From a gamma proteobacterium endosymbiont of Lamellibrachia anaximandri (GTDB lineage Bacteria; Pseudomonadota; Gammaproteobacteria; Chromatiales; Chromatiaceae): a stretch of DNA of 64,000 nt. Made by a program: the position numbers and the translations under genes. The stretch lies in assembly GCA_016756855.1 (NCBI GenBank), contig JAESPD010000012.1:18336-82335 (forward strand). The letters run 5' to 3'. The notes beneath the pieces were generated by a model, which saw only the letters and a list, made by a program, of their open reading frames with translations, did not search any database and had not been told where the DNA came from. Shown here in pieces: positions 35,844 through 45,310 of the stretch (position 1 is its first letter; each line of letters begins with the position of its first letter).

Positions 35844-36527
35844 TCAGTCATCCAAAATGGATAGATAGGCGAAGATGTCTGTGAGCTCTTTGTCACTGAA
35901 ATCCAACAGTAACTCCTCATCGGGCTCGCTCTCGTCATGGATGCGGATTCTCTTGCGATACTTTTCCACCTGACGCCAGAGGTAGTTCGTATACTGACCG
36001 GCCAGCATTGGCACTGATTCTTTCAGGTCGCCCCAGGCGTCGCGGCCATGGCAGGAGCCGCACTCCTTACGGTAGCTCTTTTTACCACGCACGATATCCC
36101 CCTCGGCACGTGGGATCTGCATCAGCTTTTTTGATTCCAACAGGCGGGCATAGGCGTCGAAATCCGGGGCATTTTCGTCGGCGGGCGGGAGTCTTGTTTT
36201 TAGTTTGATCTGCTCAAGATAGAGGGAGATATCCTGAATATCACTGTCCGGCATCTGGCGTTCGTCGATATACTCGACCATTGCCAGGTTGGGGCGTTTT
36301 CGGTCACGAAACAGGTGGAGCTGTTTGGCGATAAATGCACTCGGCATGCCAGCCAAGCGTGGATATTCACCATCTTTTCCGCCCTGACCAAATTCACCGT
36401 GACATCCGGCGCAAACTTCATTGATCTCTTCACCATTTTCCGGATCATAATCATGGCTCGCAGCCGACATTGAAAATATCATGAATAAGAGCAGGGTTAT
36501 TTTGTGTGGTCTGTTAAGGTGGCTCAT
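35844..36527 (-). CDS. Dihaem cytochrome c4-like protein
   Basis: 227 residues from the start at 36527; the open frame runs further upstream to 36635 but lacks a signal there. Signal peptide ITLLLFMIFSMSAAS. Two haem motifs CAGCH (about 39-43) and CGSCH (about 144-148), each followed by the PRLAG / PMLAG block and a WRQVEKY / AKQLHLF helix typical of cytochrome c4 halves. Likely a soluble or membrane-attached carrier to a terminal oxidase or reductase. It is divergent from menE, whose start lies 115 bases away, and its 3' end is convergent with the 35300 gene. Confidence 0.9.
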   Translation of the reverse strand: MSHLNRPHKITLLLFMIFSMSAASHDYDPENGEEINEVCAGCHGEFGQGGKDGEYPRLAGMPSAFIAKQLHLFRDRKRPNLAMVEYIDERQMPDSDIQDISLYLEQIKLKTRLPPADENAPDFDAYARLLESKKLMQIPRAEGDIVRGKKSYRKECGSCHGRDAWGDLKESVPMLAGQYTNYLWRQVEKYRKRIRIHDESEPDEELLLDFSDKELTDIFAYLSILDD

Positions 36528-36641
36528 TGCGCTCTTTTCAATGGTTTGGTATCTGTCTTTTATAGCCAGAGTATATCCGAATCGCGGCAGGTATTTGATC
36601 AGGGTGTCGGCCCTCTCTGCTTTAACGTAGATCAACTTTCG

Positions 36642-38096
36642 ATGATGAAGTTCAAACCATCAAGTGCACCTGAGTTATCAGTATTGCCGGGGCAATGGCT
36701 GTCGGAAGCAGCTATCGGGTTTCCTGAATTCCCGGCAATTTTGCTGGATGGTGAAATAACCAGCTATGTCAGTCTGGAACGGCAGGTGGATGTTGTCTGC
36801 ACCCACCTGGCTCAAGCGGGCGTTTCCGGTGTGGTGGCTATCTGTATCGAAAGTCGTTGGATGTCACTGTTGCTGTTTCATGCGGCACTGAAGATGGGGT
36901 TTGCGCTGTTGCCCATTGATCCATCTATCCCGGCAGAAAGGTATTCGCCGCTGATCAGGCAGAGTGGTTGCCGATTTGCCGTTGTGGATAGCGGTATGGC
37001 GGATTTTATTACAGAGGTTGATTACATCCCTGCGTCCAGTCTGTTGGAACAGACAGTGCTCTCTCACCAATCCGGAGTGGAGCCAAATTCAGTTCAAGAT
37101 GGTTCAACCGTGTTATTGGTCATCACTACCAGTGGCACCACGGGGGAGCCAAAAGGGGTGATGTTGACAGGTGCCAATCTGGCCGCCAGTGCAACTGTGG
37201 CCACGAGATACCTTGATCTCAAATCGGGTGATCGTTGGCTTAATTGCCTGCCGATGATCCATATTGCAGGCCAGATTATCGCGCTGCGCTGCCTGCGTGT
37301 CGGTGCTGCGATGCTGCTGCATCAGGGGTTTAAAGCCGCACGGGTATGGGAAGCTATTTGTTATCAGTCAGTCAGTCATATATCGCTGGTGCCGGCCATG
37401 CTGGCGAGTCTGCTCGATGTGAGCCAGGGGCCGCCGCCCGCAAGCCTGAGTGTTGTGCTGATTGGTGGAGGTCCGCTCTCGACTGTTTTGGCTGAACGCG
37501 CCCACCGTCTTGGCTGGCCGATTGTCATTAGCTATGGAATGAGTGAGAGCGGATCACTCTGCGTGGCAGATAACACTGTTCGCGCAGGATTGGATGCGGG
37601 TGTGGTAGGCGTGCCGATGGAGGGATTTGAGGTTGCGCTGAGCCAGACTCCGGCAGGTAGAATTCGTCTGCGGGGAGCTGCAGTGATGGCAGGTTACGTC
37701 AATCCACAACTGAATCCTGGAGATGGTTTGCAGCAAGATTGGTTCGAAACGGGCGATATTGGAGAGTTTGATGAAACAGGACAGCTGCGGGTAGTCGGTC
37801 GTGCGGATGACGTTCTTGTTTCCGGCGGTAGCAACATCCATCCTGCGCAGGTGGAGTCGATGCTGCTGAAGTGTCAGGGGCTGGAGCAGGTGGGTGTCAC
37901 CGGGAAAGACGATCCGCTATGGGGCTATCGGGTAGTCGCATATTATGTCGGCACGATATCTGCCGAGACGCTTGAAACCTGGGCGCGTACCAATCTACCG
38001 GGCAAACTGCGTCCCAGGGAGTTTCACCAGGTGAAGACACTGCCGTTGACCCGCTTGGGCAAGCTGGATCGCAAGGCGCTTAAATCAGGTAGTTAG
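36642..38096 (+). CDS. menE: o-Succinylbenzoate--CoA ligase
   Basis: 484 residues from ATG 36642 (an ATG also at 36645). Acyl-adenylate enzyme: the P-loop is ITTSGTTGEPKGVML (about 190-204), then ISYGMSESGS, TGDIGEFDETGQLRVVGRADD and the C-terminal lysine region LTRLGKLDRKAL. It activates o-succinylbenzoate with ATP and CoA in menaquinone synthesis. It is the only plus-strand men gene and its last 17 bases overlap the 3' end of the convergent thioesterase gene. No ribosome site is obvious. Specificity is inferred from the surrounding men genes. Confidence 0.88.
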   Translation: MMKFKPSSAPELSVLPGQWLSEAAIGFPEFPAILLDGEITSYVSLERQVDVVCTHLAQAGVSGVVAICIESRWMSLLLFHAALKMGFALLPIDPSIPAERYSPLIRQSGCRFAVVDSGMADFITEVDYIPASSLLEQTVLSHQSGVEPNSVQDGSTVLLVITTSGTTGEPKGVMLTGANLAASATVATRYLDLKSGDRWLNCLPMIHIAGQIIALRCLRVGAAMLLHQGFKAARVWEAICYQSVSHISLVPAMLASLLDVSQGPPPASLSVVLIGGGPLSTVLAERAHRLGWPIVISYGMSESGSLCVADNTVRAGLDAGVVGVPMEGFEVALSQTPAGRIRLRGAAVMAGYVNPQLNPGDGLQQDWFETGDIGEFDETGQLRVVGRADDVLVSGGSNIHPAQVESMLLKCQGLEQVGVTGKDDPLWGYRVVAYYVGTISAETLETWARTNLPGKLRPREFHQVKTLPLTRLGKLDRKALKSGS

Positions 38097-38487
38097 ACAG
38101 CGCCTCCCTCAAGTCGTCCGGTAGTGGTCTGCGTTCTCCTTTGTAGGGAGAGATCAGAACGTGGCTGGTCTCCACCTTCGCCAGTTTGTTTTCATTTTGG
38201 TCATAGAAGCTGTAGCTGACAGTGAAGGAGGTATTGCCAACCGTCGCCACTTGCAGCCGAACGGTAACACTGTCGCCGTGTCTGATAGGCCGAAGAAATG
38301 TGGCCTCGGTATGGATCAAAGGCAGGTGCTGGTTCTCTTCGATCAGGCATTTCAGTTCAAAACCGATCTCCGCCATGAATGCCTCGTAGGCATTGTGTGC
38401 ATGGCTCAGGATGTGGGTAAAAAACATGACTCCGGCCGCGTCGATGTCATGTAGCGGAGCAGTAAATTGATATTCGTAGGTAGGCAT
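38080..38487 (-). CDS. Hotdog-fold acyl-CoA thioesterase, probable DHNA-CoA hydrolase
   Basis: 135 residues from the start at 38487. The 4-hydroxybenzoyl-CoA thioesterase-type motif is visible as HDIDAAGVMFFTHILSHAH (catalytic Asp in position D-x-x-G-x-x-F). A conserved hotdog helix and sheet follow. In a men cluster such a protein most likely hydrolyses 1,4-dihydroxy-2-naphthoyl-CoA (the MenI step), which would otherwise be missing between MenB and MenA. It starts four bases after menC ends. Overlaps the menE 3' end by 17 bases on the other strand. Confidence 0.85.
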   Translation of the reverse strand: MPTYEYQFTAPLHDIDAAGVMFFTHILSHAHNAYEAFMAEIGFELKCLIEENQHLPLIHTEATFLRPIRHGDSVTVRLQVATVGNTSFTVSYSFYDQNENKLAKVETSHVLISPYKGERRPLPDDLREALSNYLI

Positions 38488-38491
38488 AATG

Positions 38492-39556
38492 TTAGGCTGT
38501 GGCAACTGAGCCGATTCCAAGTCCGTGCGTATCAGGTAATACCATCTCACCGTTGATGATGGCAAGGGGGTCTGAGATGTCCTCTGCCAGCCATTCACTG
38601 GTGGTCAGGCCGTGAGAGAGAGGCTGGGAAGTAGGAATGGCTGCCGCTAATTGAGCAGTCGCCAGCACGCCCACAGCGCTGTCTACGGTTGTGGTGACAA
38701 CGCACTCCACACTGGCATTTGCAGCCGATTCTGCAAGTTTTTTCGTAGATAGCAGGCTACCGATTACCATGGGCTTGAGGATGAATCGTTTTACTGGTGG
38801 ATGTGCCAGGAGCTTGTCGATATGAAGTTGCGCAAGCGATTCATCAAGGGCCAGTGAGCAGTCGGCCCGATTCTGTAGTTTTGCCAGAAGTTTCAGATCA
38901 GGTTCACGCAATGGCTCTTCAAGGGAGTCGATGGGCAGTCCTCGAACGCCATCAATAAAGTACTCCGCATCCCGAGAATTCCACGCCCGGTTGGCATCCA
39001 GTCTGAGCCTGGTCTTTTTCGGTAGTTGTTGTGCCAGTTCATGCAGTTGGGTTATTTCATCCTGCGGACTATTCATGCCTACTTTGATTTTCAGGGTCGT
39101 GAAACCCTGCTGTATTTTGTTGGCCGCCCGTTGTTGTACTGAGTCGTCCAGCGAGCCGATAACGGCATTCACCAAAATGTGATCAGCGGCTTTTTTATTG
39201 AGCCAATGGCGTAGTGTTATCTGTTCAGACTGACATGCGAGATCGAGCAGAGCAGTCTCCAGCGCAAAATGGGCGGCTGGGGGATATGGGGTTTCTGTAG
39301 CATATCTTCGCAGCAGCTCAGAGGGCGATTTACCCTTCATGAGCGATAGCTGTTCATCCAACCACTGCCTTGCAACCTTTGCTGCTTCAGTTCCGGCAAG
39401 CGGAAGCGGGGCACAGTCACCATAGCCTTTAACGCCACTCATACAGCTCAGTTCCACGAGCCAGCCCTCCCGTCTGCCAAATCCCCCCATACTGCTCTGC
39501 CACTGCTGCCTGAGTGGCAGTGAATAGGGGATCAAGCGGGCTGATTGAACAGGCAT
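38492..39556 (-). CDS. menC: o-Succinylbenzoate synthase
   Basis: 354 residues of enolase superfamily architecture: N-terminal capping domain and a barrel with TLKIKVGMN (general acid/base lysine), LRLDANRAWN, SLEEPL and LALDESLAQ, the metal ligands in order. The enzyme dehydrates SHCHC to o-succinylbenzoate. The gene lies one base after menA in the same direction, so menA-menC-thioesterase read as one unit. Family and context agree. Confidence 0.92.
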   Translation of the reverse strand: MPVQSARLIPYSLPLRQQWQSSMGGFGRREGWLVELSCMSGVKGYGDCAPLPLAGTEAAKVARQWLDEQLSLMKGKSPSELLRRYATETPYPPAAHFALETALLDLACQSEQITLRHWLNKKAADHILVNAVIGSLDDSVQQRAANKIQQGFTTLKIKVGMNSPQDEITQLHELAQQLPKKTRLRLDANRAWNSRDAEYFIDGVRGLPIDSLEEPLREPDLKLLAKLQNRADCSLALDESLAQLHIDKLLAHPPVKRFILKPMVIGSLLSTKKLAESAANASVECVVTTTVDSAVGVLATAQLAAAIPTSQPLSHGLTTSEWLAEDISDPLAIINGEMVLPDTHGLGIGSVATA

Positions 39557-39557
39557 C

Positions 39558-40421
39558 TCAGATTAGCAGACCCAAGCTCAACAACAGGCCAAACAGTAGT
39601 TGCAGTTGCGCGGTGTGTGCCAGCAACTGATTGAATGCAGGGCCGATGGGGGTCGAGACGAAGCGTCGCAAGAGTATAACGGCCCAGGGCAGGACAATAA
39701 GCGGTAGCCAGATGCCGGGGTTCTCTTTGCCCAGTGTCAGAGGTAGTAGGAATGGCGTCAGCATCAGGGCGCCGTAGAGAATCCGGGCGCGACCACGTCC
39801 CAAATGGGAGACCAGTGTCAGTTTGTGGGCGATTCGGTCGGTGTCGAGATCGCGGTAGTTGTTGACCAGCAGGACGGCTGCGGCCAGAAAACCCACCGCG
39901 CAGGCTGTGGTAAAAGCATCGAGAGATAGTGTCAGGGTCTGGATATAGTAGCTGCCCAGTACTGCGGCGAGTCCGAAGAAGAGGAAGACGAACACTTCCC
40001 CGGAGGCGCTGTAGGCGATGGGCTTGGGGCCGCCGGTATAGGCGTAGCCTGCAGCGAGTGAAAAGAGCCCCAGAATGATGATCGGCCAGCCCCCTATCCA
40101 GGCCAGATAGATGCCGATGAGAAAAGCGGCGCCGAAACCGAGATAGGCCGCCCGCTTGACCTCTGCGGCTGTGAACCAGCCCTCTGCCGTGGCGCGGGCG
40201 GGGCCCAGGCGGGCTTTCGTGTCGGCCCCCCGCTCATAATCCGCTGCATCGTTGTGCAGGTTGGTGCCGATCTGAATCAGCAGGGCGCCGAGTAGGGCGG
40301 CAACGGCGGTCAGCAAGCTGAATTGCGAAGTTTCTGTCCAGGCGAGACTGCTGCCCACCAACACCGGCACCAGTGAGATGCCCAGGGTTTTTGGGCGTAT
40401 GGCGAGCAGCCACTGCTTCAT
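39558..40421 (-). CDS. menA: 1,4-Dihydroxy-2-naphthoate polyprenyltransferase
   Basis: 287 residues with eight or nine membrane helices. UbiA-type aspartate motifs: [23 protein letters not shown] (NDxxDxxxD variant, about residues 55-77) and [14 protein letters not shown] (about 188-200). It attaches the isoprenoid side chain to DHNA to give demethylmenaquinone. Its start overlaps the menB stop by four bases (ATGA), showing translational coupling. Confidence 0.92.
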   Translation of the reverse strand: MKQWLLAIRPKTLGISLVPVLVGSSLAWTETSQFSLLTAVAALLGALLIQIGTNLHNDAADYERGADTKARLGPARATAEGWFTAAEVKRAAYLGFGAAFLIGIYLAWIGGWPIIILGLFSLAAGYAYTGGPKPIAYSASGEVFVFLFFGLAAVLGSYYIQTLTLSLDAFTTACAVGFLAAAVLLVNNYRDLDTDRIAHKLTLVSHLGRGRARILYGALMLTPFLLPLTLGKENPGIWLPLIVLPWAVILLRRFVSTPIGPAFNQLLAHTAQLQLLFGLLLSLGLLI

Positions 40422-41248
40422 GGGCGGCGGGGAAATTTGTCGAAGTCTGCCGGGCGTTTTTCCACGAAGGCGTCGCGCCCCTCCTGAGCCTCATCCGTGA
40501 GATAGAAGAGGGCAGTGGCGTTGCCCGCCAACTCCTGGATGCCTGAGAGGCCGTCGGTTTCGGCGTTGAATGAGGCCTTGAGTACGCGTAGAGCGGTGGG
40601 GGAGAGGGTGAGCATCTCACGGCACCACGACACCGTCTCCTGCTCCAGTTCCACCAGGGGTACGACCTTGTTGACCAGCCCCATATCCAGTGCCTGCTGC
40701 GCATCGTATTGGCGGCAGAGAAACCAGATCTCCTTGGCTTTTTTCACTCCCACGGTGCGGGCCAGCAGTCCTGCCCCCAGTCCACCGTCGAAACTGCCCA
40801 CCCGCGGCCCCGTCTGACCGAAGCGGGCGTTGTCTGCGGCGAGGGTGAGGTCACAGATCAGGTGCAGTACATGACCGCCGCCAATCGCATAACCCGCGAC
40901 CATCGCAACCACGGGCTTTGGCAGCGTGCGGATCTGCCGTTGCAGTTCCAGTACATTGAGATGTTCCACACCCTTGCTGTCTTTATAACCGCCATCACCG
41001 CGAATCTTCTGATCCCCACCGGAGCAGAAAGCGAGATCACCTGCGCCGGTGAGAATGATGACGCCGATCTTCGGATCGAGATGGGCATGGCGGAACGCCT
41101 GGCTCAGTTCCTCCACGGTTTCTGGTCGAAAGGCGTTGCGCACATGAGGCCGGTTGATGGTGATCTTGGCGATTCCTTCCGACCGGTGGTAGAGGATATC
41201 TTCGAATGTCAGGTTCGGCGGTGTCTTCCAGCTGATGGGGGTCTGCAT
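40418..41248 (-). CDS. menB: 1,4-Dihydroxy-2-naphthoyl-CoA synthase
   Basis: 276 residues, crotonase fold. [17 protein letters not shown] (oxyanion-hole region), [42 protein letters not shown] and [24 protein letters not shown] are hallmark MenB blocks and nearly those of the E. coli enzyme. It cyclises o-succinylbenzoyl-CoA. The start at 41248 lies 31 bases after the alkD stop codon. Confidence 0.95.
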   Translation of the reverse strand: MQTPISWKTPPNLTFEDILYHRSEGIAKITINRPHVRNAFRPETVEELSQAFRHAHLDPKIGVIILTGAGDLAFCSGGDQKIRGDGGYKDSKGVEHLNVLELQRQIRTLPKPVVAMVAGYAIGGGHVLHLICDLTLAADNARFGQTGPRVGSFDGGLGAGLLARTVGVKKAKEIWFLCRQYDAQQALDMGLVNKVVPLVELEQETVSWCREMLTLSPTALRVLKASFNAETDGLSGIQELAGNATALFYLTDEAQEGRDAFVEKRPADFDKFPRRP

Positions 41249-41279
41249 GGGTTGCCCTGAGTATTTAAAAAAAACGATT

Positions 41280-42005
41280 CTAACAGGCTTGGGGTTTCAG
41301 TTTCAGATAGGCCTGTCTTTGGGGTTCCGGTAGTTTCTCTATGGCATAGCGCAGCATGGTGCGTGGCATGGTTGTGGCGTAATGATCGAGAAACTCTCTC
41401 TCCCTGGCGGGATCCCGTTTGCCGATCTCCCTGAGCATCCAGCCGACTGCCTTGTGGATCAGGTCGTGGGGGTCGTCGAGCAGTTTCCCGGCGATATTGA
41501 GCGCATCATCGAAGTTCCCATTTTTGATATATTTGAAGGTGGCCGGCATGGCGATACGTCTCTGCCAAAGGTCGTCTGAATCAGCCCATTGGTAGAGTTG
41601 TGATCTATCGCGCCGTTCCAGCCAGGACCCGACGATATGGGGCGCGGAGCTGTCAACCAGATCCCAGTTGTTGATGTACTTCATGTTACGGACATAGGTC
41701 TGATAGATCCTTTTCTTCGTCGCAGGGTCACCCTGCTCGAACTGCTGGATGAGGATGAAGAGGGCGGTAAGGCGCTCTTCATGAAACGCCGACTGCAGTA
41801 GTTGTTCCACTGCTGGAAGAGCAAGGGTCTTGAACTGCCTGGCAACCTTGCGTTGATCCGGTACCACCACGCCATGAAACCGGTCCCCCTCGCCATACTC
41901 GCCGGGGCCGGTCTTGAAAAATCGTTGCAGTATTTCAGCCTTGCCTTGCGTGATGTGGGACTTCAAGGCGCTACGCAGGGCTGAAATCTCTTTTGTATGG
42001 GACAT
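41280..42005 (-). CDS. AlkD-like DNA alkylation repair protein
   Basis: 241 residues built from HEAT-like helical repeats, as in AlkD glycosylases: [28 protein letters not shown] at the N-terminus (written here in the family's order), [72 protein letters not shown]. These enzymes remove N3- and N7-alkylpurines. It sits between menD and menB on the same strand, 19 bases after menD. Nothing links it to quinone synthesis; it is probably a passenger in the transcript. Confidence 0.92.
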   Translation of the reverse strand: MSHTKEISALRSALKSHITQGKAEILQRFFKTGPGEYGEGDRFHGVVVPDQRKVARQFKTLALPAVEQLLQSAFHEERLTALFILIQQFEQGDPATKKRIYQTYVRNMKYINNWDLVDSSAPHIVGSWLERRDRSQLYQWADSDDLWQRRIAMPATFKYIKNGNFDDALNIAGKLLDDPHDLIHKAVGWMLREIGKRDPAREREFLDHYATTMPRTMLRYAIEKLPEPQRQAYLKLKPQAC

Positions 42006-42024
42006 TTTGATTAAGGAATGGGGG

Positions 42025-43752
42025 TTAAGCTTGGCTCCGTTCTCCAGTGATCGATTGCCAATAGTCAGTCTGGCGTTGCCGGCTCAATTTGCGATCGATC
42101 ATGACCTCGATGATCGTACCCTGTTTTGCGGCAATGGCCTCGCGCAAAGCGGGTCTGAACTCGGCCTGTTTTGTAATACGGCGATAGTCGATCCCAAACA
42201 GCTTCGCCGCGTGAGAGAAATCCAGGCCCGTGGGCATCAGCCAGTGTTTTTCAAAGCTTTTCAGTTCGGCCTGTGGCAGCTGGCCGAAGATGGCGCCGCC
42301 GCCGTTGTTGAGCAGGATGATAGTCGCGTCCAAACTCCGCATGGCCAGCAGACCATTCATGTCGTGGAAGAAGGTCAGGTCTCCCAGCAACCCGACTACC
42401 GGCTCATTGCTGGCAGCCGCGATACCGAGCAGGGTGGAGATGTTTCCGTCGATGCCGCTGGCGCCCCGGTTGGCGAGGATGCGGATCGCCTTGCCGGAGG
42501 TGCCGCTCCAGCGGTCGAGTTGGCGGATGGGCAGGGAATTTCCGCTGAATAGCGTAGCACCGGATGGGATGTTATCGAAAATCTCGCCGATAATTGTGTC
42601 TTCAAAGGGCAGGGAATCAAGTCTTGGCTGTCGACTATTTAACGCTGTTTCCTGAGCTGCAAAGTCTTTGAGCCAGTTATCACCAACCGTGACAGGATGG
42701 GTCTCCAGCAGTTGCTCGCATAACTGCTCCGGCGTGGCGCGTATCATCTCCGTTACCTGATGCAGCGGGTCGGGCCAGTTGCCGAAAGGGTCACAGAGCA
42801 GGGTGGGGACATCACTCCCCTCAAGATAGTTGAGCAGGGTTTTGGAAACGGGCGCTGCGCCGAATCTCAACACCCATGCGGGTTGATGTTGTTGACGGAA
42901 ATCCGGATTGCGTAGAAAACTGTCATAGCGACTGATGATGTGCGACAGGTCATGGTTGCCGAAACGCAGCTGGCTGAGTGGGTCGGCGAGAATCGGTGCT
43001 TCCAGCACCTCTGCCAGTCTCGTGACGGCATTCGGGAATCCAGGATGAAATGTTTTGGGTCCACAGACGATCAGACCGGGCCGCTTCGATAAGCAGGCGT
43101 GGATTCTCGTTAACTGATCCTGATCCGCTATGATCGATGGCTCGGGCGGCGTTCGTTTGGTTGTGCTTTTGGGCGATTTTGGAAACAGCTTCGGCACCAG
43201 AGGTTCCCTGAAGGGAAGGTTGAGATGCACCGGCCCGGGATTGGGCCAGCAGGCCTGATGGCCGGCGCGAACCCCCAGGGCTTGGATATAGTCGATCGCT
43301 TCGGGCGATGCCGGTCCTGGATCATGAAATCCTCGCACATGGGTGCCGAACAGCCGGTTTTGATCGACAGACTGGTTGGCGCCGCAGTTCTGTAGTTCCG
43401 GTGGCCGGTCGGCGCTAAGCAGGAGCAGGGGGATGTTCCCGCGGTTAGCCTCGATAACGGCGGGATACCAGTGTGCAGGGGCACTGCCCGAGGTGGCGAT
43501 TACCATCACCGGTTTGCGGTCGTGGCTGGCGAGGCCAAGCGCAAAGAAAGCCGCGCTGCGTTCATCAGGATGGTGCCAACTGGTAATGTCGCGTCGCCGC
43601 TCAATCGCAAGTACCAGGGGCGTGGAGCGGGAACCGGGAGAGATTACGGCATGATGGACGCTGGTCGCCACTATCCCATCGATCAGCGCGTCTGCCCAGC
43701 GCAGATTGAGGGTGGCGGTAGCTTCATTTACGCCTTTCGTTTGTTCAGGCAT
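42025..43752 (-). CDS. menD: SEPHCHC synthase (MenD)
   Basis: 575 residues from the ATG at 43752, which overlaps the end of menF by eight bases. Thiamine diphosphate enzyme: SPGSRSTPLVLAIE near residue 35, ANRGASGIDGNIS near 435, and the ThDP/Mg region LLGDLTFFHDMNGLL ... LLNNGGGAIFGQLP. It joins 2-oxoglutarate and isochorismate to form SEPHCHC, the first committed step of menaquinone synthesis. The menH-type lyase that should follow is not in this window. Confidence 0.95.
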   Translation of the reverse strand: MPEQTKGVNEATATLNLRWADALIDGIVATSVHHAVISPGSRSTPLVLAIERRRDITSWHHPDERSAAFFALGLASHDRKPVMVIATSGSAPAHWYPAVIEANRGNIPLLLLSADRPPELQNCGANQSVDQNRLFGTHVRGFHDPGPASPEAIDYIQALGVRAGHQACWPNPGPVHLNLPFREPLVPKLFPKSPKSTTKRTPPEPSIIADQDQLTRIHACLSKRPGLIVCGPKTFHPGFPNAVTRLAEVLEAPILADPLSQLRFGNHDLSHIISRYDSFLRNPDFRQQHQPAWVLRFGAAPVSKTLLNYLEGSDVPTLLCDPFGNWPDPLHQVTEMIRATPEQLCEQLLETHPVTVGDNWLKDFAAQETALNSRQPRLDSLPFEDTIIGEIFDNIPSGATLFSGNSLPIRQLDRWSGTSGKAIRILANRGASGIDGNISTLLGIAAASNEPVVGLLGDLTFFHDMNGLLAMRSLDATIILLNNGGGAIFGQLPQAELKSFEKHWLMPTGLDFSHAAKLFGIDYRRITKQAEFRPALREAIAAKQGTIIEVMIDRKLSRQRQTDYWQSITGERSQA

Positions 43753-45199
43753 TTTCCAATGCTTCCAGCATCGCAAAGAATTTCAACTCTGTCTCCTTAA
43801 ACTCGGCAGCAGGGTCTGAACCGGCGGTAATTCCTGCGCCTGCATAGAGTTCTGCGCAGTCACCATCGAGCAAGGCGCAACGCAGGAGTACAGCCAACTC
43901 TCCGTCTCCAGATGCGCTCAGCCATCCTGCCGCGCCGGTATACCAACCCCGGTTGAGTGGTTCATTCTGCTGCAGCCAGGCAAAGGCCTTTTTGGATGGA
44001 GCGCCATTCACCGCGCCGGTGGGGTGCAGTTTGGCAGCGATATCCAACAGGCCGATACCAGGATTTATCTCACCTCGAATTTCAGTCCAGAGGTGTTGCA
44101 GGTTTCGAAGCGGCATCAATTGCGGTTTTTGAGAATGCCGAAGATGAGTGCAGAGGGGTTCCAGAGCCTGTTTGATGGTATCAACCACGACGCGGTGTTC
44201 ATGTGCGGTCTTGGGATCAGACAGCAGTGCCTGGCCGAATGCCAAATCTCTGCTCTCTTCAGCGCTGCGCTGTGTTGTGCCGCCGACCGCATCACAGATG
44301 ATCTCTGAGCCCCGGCAGGAGAGCAGTCGTTCCGGGGTGGCGGCTGTCAGTGTTACCCCATTGAAACGGGTGGCGAAATGGAGACTGCGGGGATAGAGGC
44401 AGTTTAGGGTTGCAGAGAGCCGTACAGGACTCAGTGTGTGTTGGGCCTGCACCCGGATATGTCGAGCCAGCACGGTTTTTTCCAGTTCGCCGCGTGTTAT
44501 CCCGGATTGGAGTTGCTCAACCAACTTCAGCCATTTGTCCGGTGTTGGGTTCGATTCAATCCGGGTCAAGGTTGTGCGTTGTCCCGAGGGCCCCGGTTTA
44601 TGTGACAGTGTGGCAATCAGTTCTTCAAGACGTCCGATCAGCTGCTCACAGATGATGTCTGTGTCGTTTTCGACGCTGCTGTCCCAACTGCAGGAGAGTA
44701 CACAGCTGTTGTCACTCTGTTGCAGCAGCAGTTGCGGGAGAAAGAGACCGGTGTTGGGCATACCTTTCCATGCCGTATCCATAGGGTCATCGGGTGCAAA
44801 GGCAAAGCCGATGAAAGTGATGGGGTGACAGGTGGTCTGTTCAGGATCGAGCCGTGTCCAACGGCTTTGCAACTGCTTGAATGCGGCTGCCAGACGTTTC
44901 AACCGGTCCTCTCCGGATGTGGTGACAGTCAGCGTATCTCCGATGCCGATGACATATTCATCCTGTTCTGGCTTGGCCCAGAAAAACCAGTTGTCGTCAG
45001 CCATGGCCGACAGGTTGTGCAGGTGAACCTCCGGCAGGGGCAGCGTCAGGGTGACGACCTGATCTGAGGTGGCTGCATGGTCTTGCAGCACCTCCTTGAG
45101 TTTTTTCTGGACGCGCTCGATAAGCGCCTGACGGTCAAACATGGACTTAATGGTACCTGATTCAGAAATAGGAATGGAGACTTCATGCTGGCCAGGCAT
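43745..45199 (-). CDS. menF: Isochorismate synthase
   Basis: 484 residues from 45199; Met20 at 45142 (MFDRQALIERV) fits the usual family start better, and neither site has a good ribosome site. Chorismate-binding domain blocks: LEKTVLARH, FNGVTLTAATPERLL, DAVGGTTQRS, LHPTGAVNGAPSKKAF and the C-terminal signature YAGAGITAGSDPAAEFKETE. It converts chorismate to isochorismate and opens the men pathway. First gene of the minus-strand men run; about 110 bases separate it from the divergent fusion gene. Confidence 0.93.
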   Translation of the reverse strand: MPGQHEVSIPISESGTIKSMFDRQALIERVQKKLKEVLQDHAATSDQVVTLTLPLPEVHLHNLSAMADDNWFFWAKPEQDEYVIGIGDTLTVTTSGEDRLKRLAAAFKQLQSRWTRLDPEQTTCHPITFIGFAFAPDDPMDTAWKGMPNTGLFLPQLLLQQSDNSCVLSCSWDSSVENDTDIICEQLIGRLEELIATLSHKPGPSGQRTTLTRIESNPTPDKWLKLVEQLQSGITRGELEKTVLARHIRVQAQHTLSPVRLSATLNCLYPRSLHFATRFNGVTLTAATPERLLSCRGSEIICDAVGGTTQRSAEESRDLAFGQALLSDPKTAHEHRVVVDTIKQALEPLCTHLRHSQKPQLMPLRNLQHLWTEIRGEINPGIGLLDIAAKLHPTGAVNGAPSKKAFAWLQQNEPLNRGWYTGAAGWLSASGDGELAVLLRCALLDGDCAELYAGAGITAGSDPAAEFKETELKFFAMLEALENA

Positions 45200-45310
45200 T
45201 ACGTTTTTTCTATGTATGGCCTATTGTGGGACTGTGGTGAATGAATCCGTGAGGAACTTTCTCACGTAGTACAGCCTGACATTTACAACCATTGAGAGAT
45301 AGTAGGACTG

